Counted from the first letter of the stretch, positions 50,172 to 58,979 are shown. The stretch is DNA of 64,000 nucleotides from CAKUFA01 sp963646285 (GCA_963646285.1 CAVIWF010000008.1:1-64000); one strand, 5' to 3'. The notes: generated by a model from the letters alone, not told the origin. Numbers and translations: made by a program.

Positions 50172-51417
50172 GCGGCAATCCTTGGAAAAGAACATGCTCT
50201 TTAACTCCGTCGGTTCCATGTTCTATTTGGTATGTCAGTGGCTGATTTCCGTTTTGGCAGTGCGCCTGGCTTCCTACGAAGTAGGCGGCATGCTGACCTT
50301 GGCCATTTCCATTACCAATCTTTTTTATGTGATTGCCACCTTTTCATTGCGGGTTTTTCAGGTGTCTGATACGGCGTGCAAATACCCGGCAGGGCGTTAC
50401 TTTTCAACTCGATTATTCACCTGCCTCCTTGGTTTTGCTGGCTGCGTTGTGTTTGCCCTGATCAATCGTCCGTACACATCCATGCAGCGACTGTGTATCG
50501 TCATGTATATGGTCTTCAAGCTAAGCGAGGCCTTGGTGGATACCTTGGCAGCAGAGCAGCAAAAGGCCTGGCGGATGGACTACAGCTGCCACTCCTTCCT
50601 GATGCGGGGCGCTGCGACACTGGTGCTGTTCATCGTCACCATGCTGCTGTGGCACAATCTGTTCCTGACCCTTGCGTTGATGGCTGGCGCAGCATTGCTT
50701 ATTGTTCTATGTTATGATTTGCCGGTCACCCTTCGCATCGTACCCATTGAGCTGAACCTTTCCTGGAAACAGTGCCTCCCCTTATTGCAAGAAGCTTGGC
50801 CCATGATGTTGAATGGTGCGCTCATGGTGCTGCTGGCCTCCATTCCACGCTACTTGTTGGAAATGTATGAAGGAAGCAGCACCCTCGGCATCTATAGTTC
50901 CATCGCCATGCCGGCGGTGATTATTCAAACCGGCAGCAGTTTTATTTACAGTCCTTTGGTCGCACCTTTATCGGAAAAATGGCTGGCAGGGGATATGAAA
51001 ACCTTCCGGAAGGATGTGTTCAAAACCCTGTGCGCCATTCTGATTATGGCGTTGGTCGTGATCCTTGGCGGTGCTGTGCTGGGAGATTGGGGACTGCAGT
51101 TGATTTACGGTGAAAGCATTGCGCCCTACACCTGGCAGCTGCCGATTGTTTTGCTTTCTACCCTGAGCCTTGCCTTGCTGTATTTCTTTGAAGTGCCTCT
51201 GACCATTATGCGGCGGCTGAAGATCATGTCCGTCATGCATGGGGCAGGGGTCGCCATTGTCATTGCGGCATCCATGCTCCTTATTCCCCGCATGGGTATG
51301 CTGGGCGTAAGCTTTGCCATGATCATCGCTGCCGGCATGGATGCAATCGCCATGGGCATTACCACCTTTGTGCTCACAGGGAAGATGCTGCCCAAGGATC
51401 ATGATGCTGTGGCATAA
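50155..51417 (+). CDS. Polysaccharide flippase (Wzx/MOP family)
   Basis: This 420-residue integral membrane protein with about twelve helices belongs to the MOP superfamily of lipid-linked glycan flippases. It starts NMLFNSVGSMFYLVCQWLISVLAVRLASYEVGGMLTLA-like, a typical Wzx opening. It would export the repeat unit made by the neighbouring transferases. It overlaps the DUF2304 gene, showing translational coupling. Confidence 0.9.
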   Translation: MAQNIKRQSLEKNMLFNSVGSMFYLVCQWLISVLAVRLASYEVGGMLTLAISITNLFYVIATFSLRVFQVSDTACKYPAGRYFSTRLFTCLLGFAGCVVFALINRPYTSMQRLCIVMYMVFKLSEALVDTLAAEQQKAWRMDYSCHSFLMRGAATLVLFIVTMLLWHNLFLTLALMAGAALLIVLCYDLPVTLRIVPIELNLSWKQCLPLLQEAWPMMLNGALMVLLASIPRYLLEMYEGSSTLGIYSSIAMPAVIIQTGSSFIYSPLVAPLSEKWLAGDMKTFRKDVFKTLCAILIMALVVILGGAVLGDWGLQLIYGESIAPYTWQLPIVLLSTLSLALLYFFEVPLTIMRRLKIMSVMHGAGVAIVIAASMLLIPRMGMLGVSFAMIIAAGMDAIAMGITTFVLTGKMLPKDHDAVA

Positions 51418-51465
51418 GTGCCACAAACACAGGGAAGCCCTTGAAAACGAAGGAAGGAGCGCCGG

Positions 51466-52263
51466 ATGCCGCTGCGCATCTGCATCATTGCCATGAACCT
51501 GCTTCGCTTTATGCTGATGAAATTCGCTGTGCCTGTGCCGGATATTACGAAGTATCACCGATTCCTCTTCATCGGCCCTCATCCCGATGACATTGAAATC
51601 GGCGCCGGTGCTACCGCTGCAAGGCTTGCCACAGAAGGGAAGTCCGTCTGCTTCCTCATCTGCACAGACGGACGCTATGGCGATGGCTTCACGGAGCTCC
51701 GTGGGGATGCACTGGTGGCATGTCGGAAGCAGGAGTCCATTGCAAGTGCAGCAACGCTGGGCGTAAAAGACGTGCGCTTTTTGAACCTGAGCGATGGCGG
51801 CTTTTATGAAATGGATGCATTGATCCATGGCATTGCCGGCGTTGTGGGGGACTTTCAGCCGGAGGTCATTTTTGCCCCTGACCCCAGCGTTACCAGCGAG
51901 TGTCATCAGGATCACCTGAACGTAGGCTTGGCTGCTCGAAGAATCGCCTGCTTCGCTCCTTATGCCCACATTATGGAGCACTATGACGCTTGTAATGCCG
52001 ATGTGCAGGCACTGGCCTATTATTTCACCGCAAAGGGTAACTGCTTCGTCGGCACAAAGGGCTACAAAGATAAACAGTTGGCATCCATTTTCGCCTGTCA
52101 TCAAAGTCAATTTCCCGAAAATGGCAAAGAGGGAAAGTCGATTGGGCTTTACCTGAAGCTGCGCTCCATTTATTACGGGATCAAGAGCTTTCGAGGCAGT
52201 GCCGAAGCCTTCCGTGTGCTCGGGCAAACCCACATGCATTGTTTTCCTGAAGGCGGAAACTGA
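51466..52263 (+). CDS. PIG-L family N-acetylglucosaminyl deacetylase
   Basis: This 265-residue zinc-dependent deacetylase has the metal motif GPHPDDIEIGAGA and the second motif SECHQDHLNV. Members remove acetyl groups from GlcNAc-containing glycans or small metabolites. Its place at the end of the glycan operon suggests modification of a surface sugar. A GAAGGAG site precedes the ATG. Confidence 0.92.
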   Translation: MPLRICIIAMNLLRFMLMKFAVPVPDITKYHRFLFIGPHPDDIEIGAGATAARLATEGKSVCFLICTDGRYGDGFTELRGDALVACRKQESIASAATLGVKDVRFLNLSDGGFYEMDALIHGIAGVVGDFQPEVIFAPDPSVTSECHQDHLNVGLAARRIACFAPYAHIMEHYDACNADVQALAYYFTAKGNCFVGTKGYKDKQLASIFACHQSQFPENGKEGKSIGLYLKLRSIYYGIKSFRGSAEAFRVLGQTHMHCFPEGGN

Positions 52264-52282
52264 AATCTTTCATCACAAATCA

Positions 52283-52326
52283 AAAGCCGGGAACGACGCC
52301 ATGAGTTGGACATCGTTCCCGGCTTT
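52283..52326. terminator. Bidirectional terminator between glycan cluster and secreted protein
   Basis: A 14-bp perfect stem (52283-52296 with 52313-52326) with flanking A- and T-rich sides, between converging genes. Confidence 0.85.
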
Positions 52327-52340
52327 GTTGATTTGCTTAA

Positions 52341-54221
52341 TTAGTTCGTGCCTTCCAGGGCAGTTCCGTTAACATAAAGGGTATAGCCGTTGGCAATAAT
52401 CTGAGAAGCATCACCGGTGAAGGACGTAATGTAGCTGTCAGCAGTCAGCGTCCAGGTACTGGTGCTGTCCAGGGTTACATTCACTTCGCCAACTTCGGTG
52501 GATACCGTTTCGCCCCGGCTGTTGGAGATTTCACCCGACACGCTGCCGGTCAGGGAGGAACCATCCGTCAGCGTCAGGTTCAGGGTGGAATTGCTGCCAA
52601 CCAGCACGGTGCCCGTCAGCACCTGATTGGCTGCATTGAACTCAGCCTGATTGCTGGCGCCATTCCAACCGTCATCACATACGGACAGGAGAACGTTGGC
52701 GGCGTCATTGTTGGTAATGGCAACACCGTTCAGCGTAATCACTGCATGGGTATTGGTAACGTGGAACACGTGGCCGCTGTTGCTGGTCAGGCTTCCGCCA
52801 ACCATGGTAAAGGAGGAAGTACCCGAATCAGCATCGCCGGACATGGACTGGTAGATCATGATGGAATCCAGGAAGGTTGCGTTGCCGTTGCATTGGGTGT
52901 TGGTCACCGTCAGGTCACAATCCGTCAGGGAGATGCTGTTCTTGCCTTCAATGCACACGCCTTCGGACAGGTTGGAGGTAAGCGCAGCGTCGGATACGGT
53001 AATGTCAGCTGTGGAATAAATGGCAGGAGAACCAAGACCGTTGGTGGTGTAGCTGCCGCCTTCCACGATCACCGTTCCGCCGCCACGATCCGTGCGAATT
53101 GCTGCGGAAGAACGTCCGCTGGTTTCGATGGTCAGGTTGTTGGCATAGGTTACGCCGCCGCCTGCGGTCATGATGCCGCCGGAGCCGTCGCCCGTGGTGG
53201 TAATGGTGGTGTCTGCAATGGTAACGGTGGTGCCGTCACCTGCTGCACCGTTGGTGCCGCCGTTGCCGCCGTAGGAGAATACGCCGTTGGCACCATTGGC
53301 ACTAGAGGAAATGGTACTGTTGGTAATGGTCAGCTGTGCACCGTCCTTTGCAAGCACAGCAGCATTCAGCCCGTAGAAATTGCAATTATCGCCGCCGTCT
53401 GAGTCGCCCGTCTTGGTGACGGTTGCCTGATCTACGGTGACTTCTTCCGCCGTGTCCACAATCAGGGCACTTTCATCCGCCGTGGTGGAGGCGTAGGTTT
53501 CGCCGCTGGTTTCGGATGCGGCGGAAATGGTTGCTGCTGCCGTATAGGTTACATTGCCGGAAGCACCCATGCCGCCAAAGCCGCTGCCGCTGGGGGGATT
53601 GCCGCCGGGAGCGGTCATGTTCTGGCTGGATTCACTGAGCCAATCGGAAATGGCTTCATACTCATCCTGGGTGATGATACCGTTGCTCAGCAATGCTTCC
53701 AACTGAGTCTGAGAAAGCATCATGCCCATTGGCTGGCCGCCGTCGGGCATTTCCGGTGCACTGCCGCCTGTGCCGGACTGGTCACCCTCAGGCTTAGCCG
53801 GTGGATTGCCGGAAGGCTGATCGGTGCTGGATTGGTCGCCATTCGGCATGGCGGGTGGATTGCCGGAAGGCTGTTCGGTGCCGGATTGATCACCATCAGG
53901 CTTGGCGGGGGGATTATCAGAAGATTGTCCATTGCCGCCGCCGGGCTGCTCGCCTTCCGGCATGGACGGAGGATTGCCAGCAGACTGGTCGCCGGTGGTT
54001 CCACTGGGCATTTCGGGCTGATTGGCTGCAAGGTAGGCATTGATGGCATCCAGGGTTTCCTGACTGATGATGCCCTTTTCTACCAGCTCCTGCAGACCAG
54101 TTGCCATGCTGGCACTTTCGGTAACCGATTCGGTGGGAACGGAAGTGGTGCTTTCTTCCGCTATGGCACCGCTCATGCAGCTTAGCGAAAGCGCCAAGGT
54201 GATTGCTAACATACGCTTCAT
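52341..54221 (-). CDS. Secreted beta-helix-like surface protein with Pro/Gly repeat linker
   Basis: This 626-residue exported protein has a signal peptide (RMLAITLALSLSCMSGAIA). The N-terminal third includes two copies of a short helical motif ending in LVEKGIISQETLDAI and LLSNGIITQDEYEAI. Between them lies a low-complexity linker with repeated NPPA(K/M)P(D/E)GDQSG units. The C-terminal part (about 250-620) is rich in Thr, Ser, Gly and Asn with short repeats such as TVTIADTTITTTGDG, as in parallel beta-helix adhesins. No sortase motif or choline-binding repeats are seen. Function is unknown; surface adhesion or carbohydrate binding is an inference. Confidence 0.75.
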   Translation of the reverse strand: MKRMLAITLALSLSCMSGAIAEESTTSVPTESVTESASMATGLQELVEKGIISQETLDAINAYLAANQPEMPSGTTGDQSAGNPPSMPEGEQPGGGNGQSSDNPPAKPDGDQSGTEQPSGNPPAMPNGDQSSTDQPSGNPPAKPEGDQSGTGGSAPEMPDGGQPMGMMLSQTQLEALLSNGIITQDEYEAISDWLSESSQNMTAPGGNPPSGSGFGGMGASGNVTYTAAATISAASETSGETYASTTADESALIVDTAEEVTVDQATVTKTGDSDGGDNCNFYGLNAAVLAKDGAQLTITNSTISSSANGANGVFSYGGNGGTNGAAGDGTTVTIADTTITTTGDGSGGIMTAGGGVTYANNLTIETSGRSSAAIRTDRGGGTVIVEGGSYTTNGLGSPAIYSTADITVSDAALTSNLSEGVCIEGKNSISLTDCDLTVTNTQCNGNATFLDSIMIYQSMSGDADSGTSSFTMVGGSLTSNSGHVFHVTNTHAVITLNGVAITNNDAANVLLSVCDDGWNGASNQAEFNAANQVLTGTVLVGSNSTLNLTLTDGSSLTGSVSGEISNSRGETVSTEVGEVNVTLDSTSTWTLTADSYITSFTGDASQIIANGYTLYVNGTALEGTN

Positions 54222-54397
54222 ATGGGTAAACCTCCTATCAAATAACAAGTCGTGTTTGTCAAGGAGCTTTGTTTCACTTGACAGTTTGTATGTTAGCAAC
54301 GCCTTTTGAAGAAAAAATGTTATCAAAGTGAACAATGCATGAAAAAGCATCTGAACGCCGCCTCACGCCTTACAATGAACGCCGGGGAGGGGATGGC

Positions 54398-54996
54398 ATG
54401 GAATACGGCTACGTGCGAGTATCCACCAAAGGGCAGAACGAGCAGCGGCAGATATTAGCACTGACGCAATTCGGACTCTTGCAGGAAAACATCTATGTGG
54501 ACAAGCAATCCGGCAAGGACTATGAACGGCTGCAATAGCAGCGGCTCATGGGCAGGTTGAAAAGCAACGATCTGCTGGTGATCAAGAGCATTGACCGCCT
54601 GGGCAGAAACTATGCAGAAATTCTGGAGCAGTGGCGTGTGATGACCAAAGAAAAGCATATAGCCATTGTGGTACCGGACATGCCCTTGCTGGATACAAGA
54701 AAGAACAATGACCTGACCAACGAGCTGATTGCGGACATCGTTTTGCAGCTGCTGAGCTACGTGGCGCAGACAGAACGTGAATTCATCCGCCAACGGCAAG
54801 CGGAAGGCATTGCTGTCGCCAAGGCACGAGGGGTTCGCTTTGGCAGAAAACCCAAGGAAAAGCCGTCGGAGTTTCAAATGGTGCTGAACAATGGCGTGCG
54901 GGCAAATTATCTGCACGCAAAGCAGCTACACGGCTTGGTGTGGCATGCAGAACGTTTTTGAAATGGACGAGTGAGTATGAAAGTATACGTTTGTAA
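54398..54996 (+). pseudogene. Serine recombinase (resolvase/invertase), broken by amber codon and frameshift
   Basis: The frame begins MEYGYVRVSTKGQNEQRQ with the catalytic Ser in RVST, then stops at TAG (54536-54538), and resumes in frame with LKSNDLLVIKSIDRLGRNY, typical of the resolvase core. Near 54925-54940 a frameshift separates the core from its helix-turn-helix end, which is readable in another frame as LGVACRTFLKWTSEYESIRL and ends at TAA 54994. Two lesions make it a decayed gene. It is probably a remnant of a mobile element; no terminal repeats were found. Confidence 0.88.
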
Positions 54997-55001
54997 ACAC
55001 A

Positions 55002-55124
55002 ATGATCGGCATGTGGTTCGGTGTATTTGATGAACAGAATAAAAACCAATTGGAGATGGTGTGCAAAGAGCTGATTTTTGACGCAGTTGCTTACCTGAAC
55101 GATGACGGCATCAACAGTGCATAG
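55002..55124 (+). CDS. Small ORF of 40 residues, uncertain
   Basis: It reads MIGMWFGVFDEQNKNQLEMV and on to a TAG stop. No ribosome site is evident. It follows the broken recombinase and may be the remnant of a larger decayed gene or no gene at all. Confidence 0.25.
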   Translation: MIGMWFGVFDEQNKNQLEMVCKELIFDAVAYLNDDGINSA

Positions 55125-55202
55125 GCCAACCATTTCGGCGTTTCTTACAGTAGCTTAAATTCATCTTTCCTACGGAGTTCAATGATCGGAGGATTGGAAA
55201 GT

Positions 55203-56400
55203 ATGTGGTTCGCATATTTGCTTATTATTGTGGTAGCACTCTGCCTCAATGGATTGCTTGCAAGCATGGCAAGTGACATTGCCCAAGAAAAGGGGTACGA
55301 AAAAAGAACATGGTTCCACATGTCAGACCATCAACAAACCCTAGGTGGTGTTGGAGGGCTCGCAAGCCCTTCAACTCTAGATCGAAAATCGGCGAGCCCC
55401 TTCGGGGCGTTCAAACGGGGCGAAGCCCCTGTGCGGCGATTTTTGCGCTCTTTCGCCAGAAAAAGCTTCATTACACGAATGAACGGCCGGGAGAACGGTG
55501 AAACCGTTCGACCAGTGAGTGAGTGCAAAACTCGACAAAGTGGCCTTGCCACTTTGTCAATGCCTTCAACATGGTTCCACATGTGCTTCTGGCTTTGCCC
55601 TATCTCTTATGTTATCGTTGCGGCCATGCCGGATCGCATAATGCAAGAGAAAGTCGTTACCACCAACAAACTGCATGAAAAACTAATCGATGGTCAGAAC
55701 GCAGTACCTGAAATAGGCACGCTTGTTGCTGATGAGCCTGGGGACGCTAATACGGTGGTTTACAACCATGTAAAATTCGGCACTTACCAGCAAAACACAT
55801 CCGGCGAAGACAGCACGCCAATCGAATGGCTGGTGCTTGCATGTGATAGCAATAAGGCACTACTCATTAGCTGTTATGGACTGGATGTACAGCCGCTTTA
55901 CAAGAGTCACCTGGGAAACATGCACCATGCGTACCTGGCTGAACAGCACCTTCATGAACAAGGCCTTTACCGAGGAAGAGAAGAAAGCTATTTTGACCAC
56001 AATGGTGGACAACAGTAGCAGTCAATGCTACAGCGGATGTAGCACCAACGGCGGCAACAACACCCAGGATCAGATTTTTCTACTGAGTTATGCGGAAGCA
56101 CGCAAGTACTTCGGCGTGAAATACTGGCTAGACGACAGTGGAGCAGTTCAAAACATGAAAGCACAAGTAACCCCGACAGCCCATGCATCAGCTCAGGGAG
56201 CTTATACAAGCAATGATAACAAGACAGTAGAAGGAGACAATAGTGGGTGGTGATGGCTCTGCTCGCCCGGCAACGATCAGAGCTTTGGTTTGACCGTGAG
56301 TACTGACGGATCATTTTACAACGGTCGTGTTACCTTCGGCAATGTTTGTGTTCGTCCCGCTTTGTGGGTTGATCTGGATGCGGATGCTTTTACGCCTTAA
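55203..56400 (+). pseudogene. DUF6273-domain membrane protein, broken by insertion, frameshift and nonsense codon
   Basis: The N-terminus has a membrane helix (FAYLLIIVVALCLNGLLASMA), then QEKGYEKRTWFHM. A 261-bp in-frame insertion follows, after which WFHMCFWLCPISYVIVAAMPD resumes the original sequence. The DUF6273 domain begins VKFGTYQQNTSGEDSTPIEW. Near 55900 the reading frame shifts before VTWETCTMRTWLNSTFMN, and at 56251-56253 TGA replaces a Trp of the expected GWWWL motif. The tail, ending NVCVRPALWVDL, is still readable up to TAA at 56398. The ATG at 55203 follows GGAGG; an upstream ATG at 55182 is possible. Confidence 0.85.
55307..55584. mobile_element. Palindrome-rich insertion flanked by 17-bp direct repeats
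   Basis: AACATGGTTCCACATGT occurs at 55307-55323 and again at 55568-55584; removing one copy and the 244 bp between restores a sensible protein. The inserted DNA is packed with short hairpins: GGGCTCGCAAGCCC, GCCCCTTCGGGGC, GGGGCGAAGCCCC, GAACGGTGAAACCGTTC, AAGTGGCCTTGCCACTT. A longer pairing AAAATCG/CGATTTT encloses two of them. It encodes no transposase, so it is a non-autonomous element or repetitive palindromic unit. The target site is itself palindromic (ACATG/CATGT). Confidence 0.75.
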
Positions 56401-56432
56401 CAACAGCAGAATGTGAAACTTTTTCATCCCCC

Positions 56433-56461
56433 TTGCATTTTAACAGAAAAAGGGGTATGAT
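56433..56461 (+). promoter_or_regulatory. Promoter of the aroF leader transcript
   Basis: TTGCAT (56433-56438), 17-bp spacer, TATGAT (56456-56461), about 30 bp before the leader peptide start. Confidence 0.7.
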
Positions 56462-56492
56462 GGTTGCAACGAAAGAGGAGGAGGTTCACGCC

Positions 56493-56555
56493 ATGGTTAG
56501 TAGCTGCTTTGGTTACTACTATTATTACGTGCTGTACCGTTCGTGCAGGGCGTGA
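56493..56555 (+). CDS. Tyr-rich leader peptide controlling aroF
   Basis: A 20-residue ORF encodes MVSSCFGYYYYYVLYRSCRA, with one Phe and six Tyr codons, five of them consecutive. It has a very strong ribosome site (AGGAGGAGG, eight bases before the ATG) and lies between promoter and terminator ahead of the first enzyme of aromatic amino acid synthesis. Stalling at Tyr codons when charged tRNA-Tyr is scarce would mask or free the following RNA segments. The stop codon lies just past the 5' arm of the antiterminator, as expected for a leader peptide. Too short to be reported by most gene finders. Confidence 0.85.
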   Translation: MVSSCFGYYYYYVLYRSCRA

Positions 56556-56610
56556 TTTGGCGTGGCATCTTCCGTCGCCCTGCAGCGTGTGCTGTGGGGC
56601 GCTTTTGTTT
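56544..56610 (+). promoter_or_regulatory. Transcription attenuator of aroF (antiterminator and terminator)
   Basis: Two exclusive stems are visible. The antiterminator pairs TGCAGGGCG (56544-56552) with CGCCCTGCA (56576-56584), nine perfect pairs. The terminator pairs CGCCCTGCAGC (56576-56586) with GCTGTGGGGCG (56591-56601), eleven pairs including two G-T, followed by CTTTTGTTT. The 5' antiterminator arm overlaps the last codons of the leader peptide. A ribosome that reaches the stop codon would cover that arm and permit the terminator; one stalled at the Tyr run would leave it free. Confidence 0.85.
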
Positions 56611-56644
56611 GGTACCCAAATTGTAGGACGGAGGGACGGTAACC

Positions 56645-57646
56645 ATGATCGTTATTTTGAAGCAGGAAGCACGGCAGGAGCAGATTGAGAAGCTGCAACA
56701 TTTCTTCACGGGTCTGGGGCTGAAGATTCATATGTCCCAGGGGGAAAGTTGCACCATCATGGGTCTAGTAGGGGATACGACGCAGGTTGATGAGGATATG
56801 ATCACCTCGCTGGATGCAGTAGAAGCTGTGCGGCGTGTGCAGGAACCTTATAAGAAGGCCAATCGAAAATTCCATCCGGCGGATACGGTGGTAGACGTGG
56901 GTGGCGTGAAGATCGGCGGCGGGAACTTCCAAATTATCGCCGGTCCCTGCTCTGTTGAAAATGAGGCGCAGATTATTTCTGTCGCTCAATCGGTTAAGGC
57001 GGTAGGAGCGACCCTGCTGCGTGGCGGCGCATTCAAGCCCCGGACTTCGCCCTATGCCTTTCAGGGTTTGCACGATGAAGGCCTGCGCCTGCTGCTGAAG
57101 GCAAAGGAAGCAACGGGGTTGCCCATCGTAACGGAAATCATGGATGCGGCAGATTTGCCCTTGTTTGAGCATGTGGATATGATTCAGGTGGGTGCCCGAA
57201 ATATGCAGAACTTCGAGCTGCTGAAGAAACTGGGCAAGGTGAACAAGCCTGTTTTGCTGAAGCGTGGTCTTGCCAACACCATTCAGGAGCTGCTGATGAG
57301 CGCCGAATACATCATGGCTGGCGGCAATGAGCAGGTGGTGCTGTGCGAGCGAGGCATCCGCACCTTTGAAACGGCCACCCGGAACACGCTGGATTTGAGC
57401 GCTATTCCTGTGCTGCACGAAAAAACCCACCTGCCGGTGATTGTCGATCCCAGTCACGCAACGGGGGTTAGTCGCTTGGTGAAGCCCATGGCCGTTGCAG
57501 CGGCAGCCTGTGGAGCAGATGGTTTGATCATCGAGGTGCACAACGATCCCAAGCATGCACTGTGCGATGGTGCCCAATCCCTGACGCCGGAAGAATTCCA
57601 GGATGTGGCCAACAGGGTTTTTGCCGTGCGGGAAATCATGGCGTAA
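56645..57646 (+). CDS. aroF: 3-deoxy-7-phosphoheptulonate (DAHP) synthase
   Basis: This 333-residue enzyme joins PEP and erythrose-4-phosphate in the first step of aromatic amino acid synthesis. It has an N-terminal ferredoxin-like regulatory domain (residues 1-70) and the TIM barrel with GGGNFQIIAGPCSVEN, RGGAFKPRTSPY and VIVDPSHATG, carrying metal ligands. This is the beta-type DAHP synthase common in Firmicutes. It is controlled by the Tyr-codon attenuator upstream and appears to be transcribed alone. Confidence 0.97.
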   Translation: MIVILKQEARQEQIEKLQHFFTGLGLKIHMSQGESCTIMGLVGDTTQVDEDMITSLDAVEAVRRVQEPYKKANRKFHPADTVVDVGGVKIGGGNFQIIAGPCSVENEAQIISVAQSVKAVGATLLRGGAFKPRTSPYAFQGLHDEGLRLLLKAKEATGLPIVTEIMDAADLPLFEHVDMIQVGARNMQNFELLKKLGKVNKPVLLKRGLANTIQELLMSAEYIMAGGNEQVVLCERGIRTFETATRNTLDLSAIPVLHEKTHLPVIVDPSHATGVSRLVKPMAVAAAACGADGLIIEVHNDPKHALCDGAQSLTPEEFQDVANRVFAVREIMA

Positions 57647-57694
57647 CTTGCCGTAATGGCAGGATTGCCTTGTATCCAATTCCTGTGCATATCG

Positions 57695-57723
57695 TTGACA
57701 TCCGGTTTTCTTCATGATATGAT
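57695..57723 (+). promoter_or_regulatory. Promoter of asd
   Basis: TTGACA (57695-57700), 17-bp spacer, TATGAT (57718-57723). Confidence 0.75.
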
Positions 57724-57805
57724 GCAAACGAATTGAATCACCATGCTGCAATTTTATGCAAGCGGCTCGGTGGGCAGACAGTTCGGATGAAGGAGTGACG
57801 GTCAG

Positions 57806-58894
57806 TTGGAGAAACAGTATCGTGTAGGCATTGTTGGTGCAACTGGTATGGTCGGTCAACGCTTTATTTCTCTTTTGCAGGGGCATCCCTGGTTCCACAT
57901 CACGGCATTGGCAGCTTCTGCCCGCAGCGCAGGGAAAACCTATGCAGAGGCCGTAGGAAACCGTTGGGCCTTCGATTGGGACATTCCGGAAGGCGTCCGT
58001 GATATGACGGTGCTGGATGCGCAGGATGTCGAAGCTATGGGCAAGCTGGTGGACTTCGTGTTCTGTGCAGTGGATATGAAGAAGGACGAAATCCGTGCGT
58101 TGGAAGAAAATTATGCCAAGCACGAAATTCCTGTGGTCAGCAACAACAGTGCCTGCCGTGGCTTGCCGGATGTGCCCATGGTGGTGCCGGAAATCAATGC
58201 CGATCATATTGAAGTGATTGCAACCCAGCGCAAGCGGCTTGGATGCAAGCGGGGCTTTATTGCCGTGAAGCCTAATTGCTCCATTCAGAGCTATGTGCCC
58301 GCCCTTACGCCCTTGATGGATTTTGAACCTGAAAAGGTCAGTGTATGCACCTATCAGGCAATCAGCGGCGCAGGGAAAACCTTTAAGACCTGGCCTGAAA
58401 TGGTGGACAACGTGATTCCCTATATTGGCGGCGAGGATGAAAAGAGCGAAAAGGAGCCCCTCAAGTTGTGGGGCAAGGTGGTAGACGGCGAGATCGTCAA
58501 TGCCGCCAAGCCTGTCATCAGCGCCCAGTGCCTGCGTGTAGCCGCCTCTGACGGTCACATGGCGGCTGTGTCTGTGTCCTTTGCCCATAAGCCCACCATG
58601 GAGCAGATTCTGGAGCGGTGGAACAACTGGGAGACGGAAGCCCAGCGGCTGGAGCTTCCCAGTGCGCCCAAGCCTTTCCTGCAATACTTCGATGATCCTG
58701 CCCGTCCCCAGACCCGGTTGGATCGGGATTTCCAGCACGGCTTTGGCGTATCCATCGGTCGGCTTCGTCCGGATGTGCTGTTTGATTACAAGTTTGTCTG
58801 CCTGAGCCATAACACGGTTCGTGGTGCTGCCGGCGGCGGCATCTTAACGGCAGAATTGCTGTGCCGGAAGGGATACATTGAACCTCGTGAGTGA
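57806..58894 (+). CDS. asd: Aspartate-semialdehyde dehydrogenase
   Basis: This 362-residue NADP-dependent enzyme makes aspartate semialdehyde for lysine, threonine, methionine and diaminopimelate synthesis. The nucleotide loop is VGIVGATGMVGQRF and the catalytic Cys is in VKPNCSIQ near residue 155. SGAGKTFKTWPEM follows. Its sequence style and length match the archaeal/fungal-type branch rather than the shorter proteobacterial form. The TTG start at 57806 follows AAGGAG at slightly long spacing. Confidence 0.94.
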   Translation: MEKQYRVGIVGATGMVGQRFISLLQGHPWFHITALAASARSAGKTYAEAVGNRWAFDWDIPEGVRDMTVLDAQDVEAMGKLVDFVFCAVDMKKDEIRALEENYAKHEIPVVSNNSACRGLPDVPMVVPEINADHIEVIATQRKRLGCKRGFIAVKPNCSIQSYVPALTPLMDFEPEKVSVCTYQAISGAGKTFKTWPEMVDNVIPYIGGEDEKSEKEPLKLWGKVVDGEIVNAAKPVISAQCLRVAASDGHMAAVSVSFAHKPTMEQILERWNNWETEAQRLELPSAPKPFLQYFDDPARPQTRLDRDFQHGFGVSIGRLRPDVLFDYKFVCLSHNTVRGAAGGGILTAELLCRKGYIEPRE

Positions 58895-58917
58895 GGATAA
58901 CAAGTTAATGACACAAG

Positions 58918-58976
58918 GAAAGGACGGTTCAACGCCGCCCTTTCTTTTTGTAGGTTCAACGCCGCCCTTTCTTTTT
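58918..58976 (+). terminator. Terminator of asd, with a duplicated 24-nt 3' half
   Basis: AAAGG-A-CGG (58919-58927) pairs with CCG-C-CCTTT (58935-58943), followed by CTTTTT. The segment 58926-58949, including the T-run, is then repeated exactly at 58953-58976, suggesting a recent local duplication. Confidence 0.8.
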
Positions 58977-58979
58977 TGC

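Noticed and set aside
54536..56253. Stop-codon recoding (TAG in the recombinase, TGA in the DUF6273 gene)
   Set aside because: Both genes also contain frameshifts, and no readthrough element such as a SECIS or PYLIS-like hairpin was recognised, so decay is the simpler explanation.
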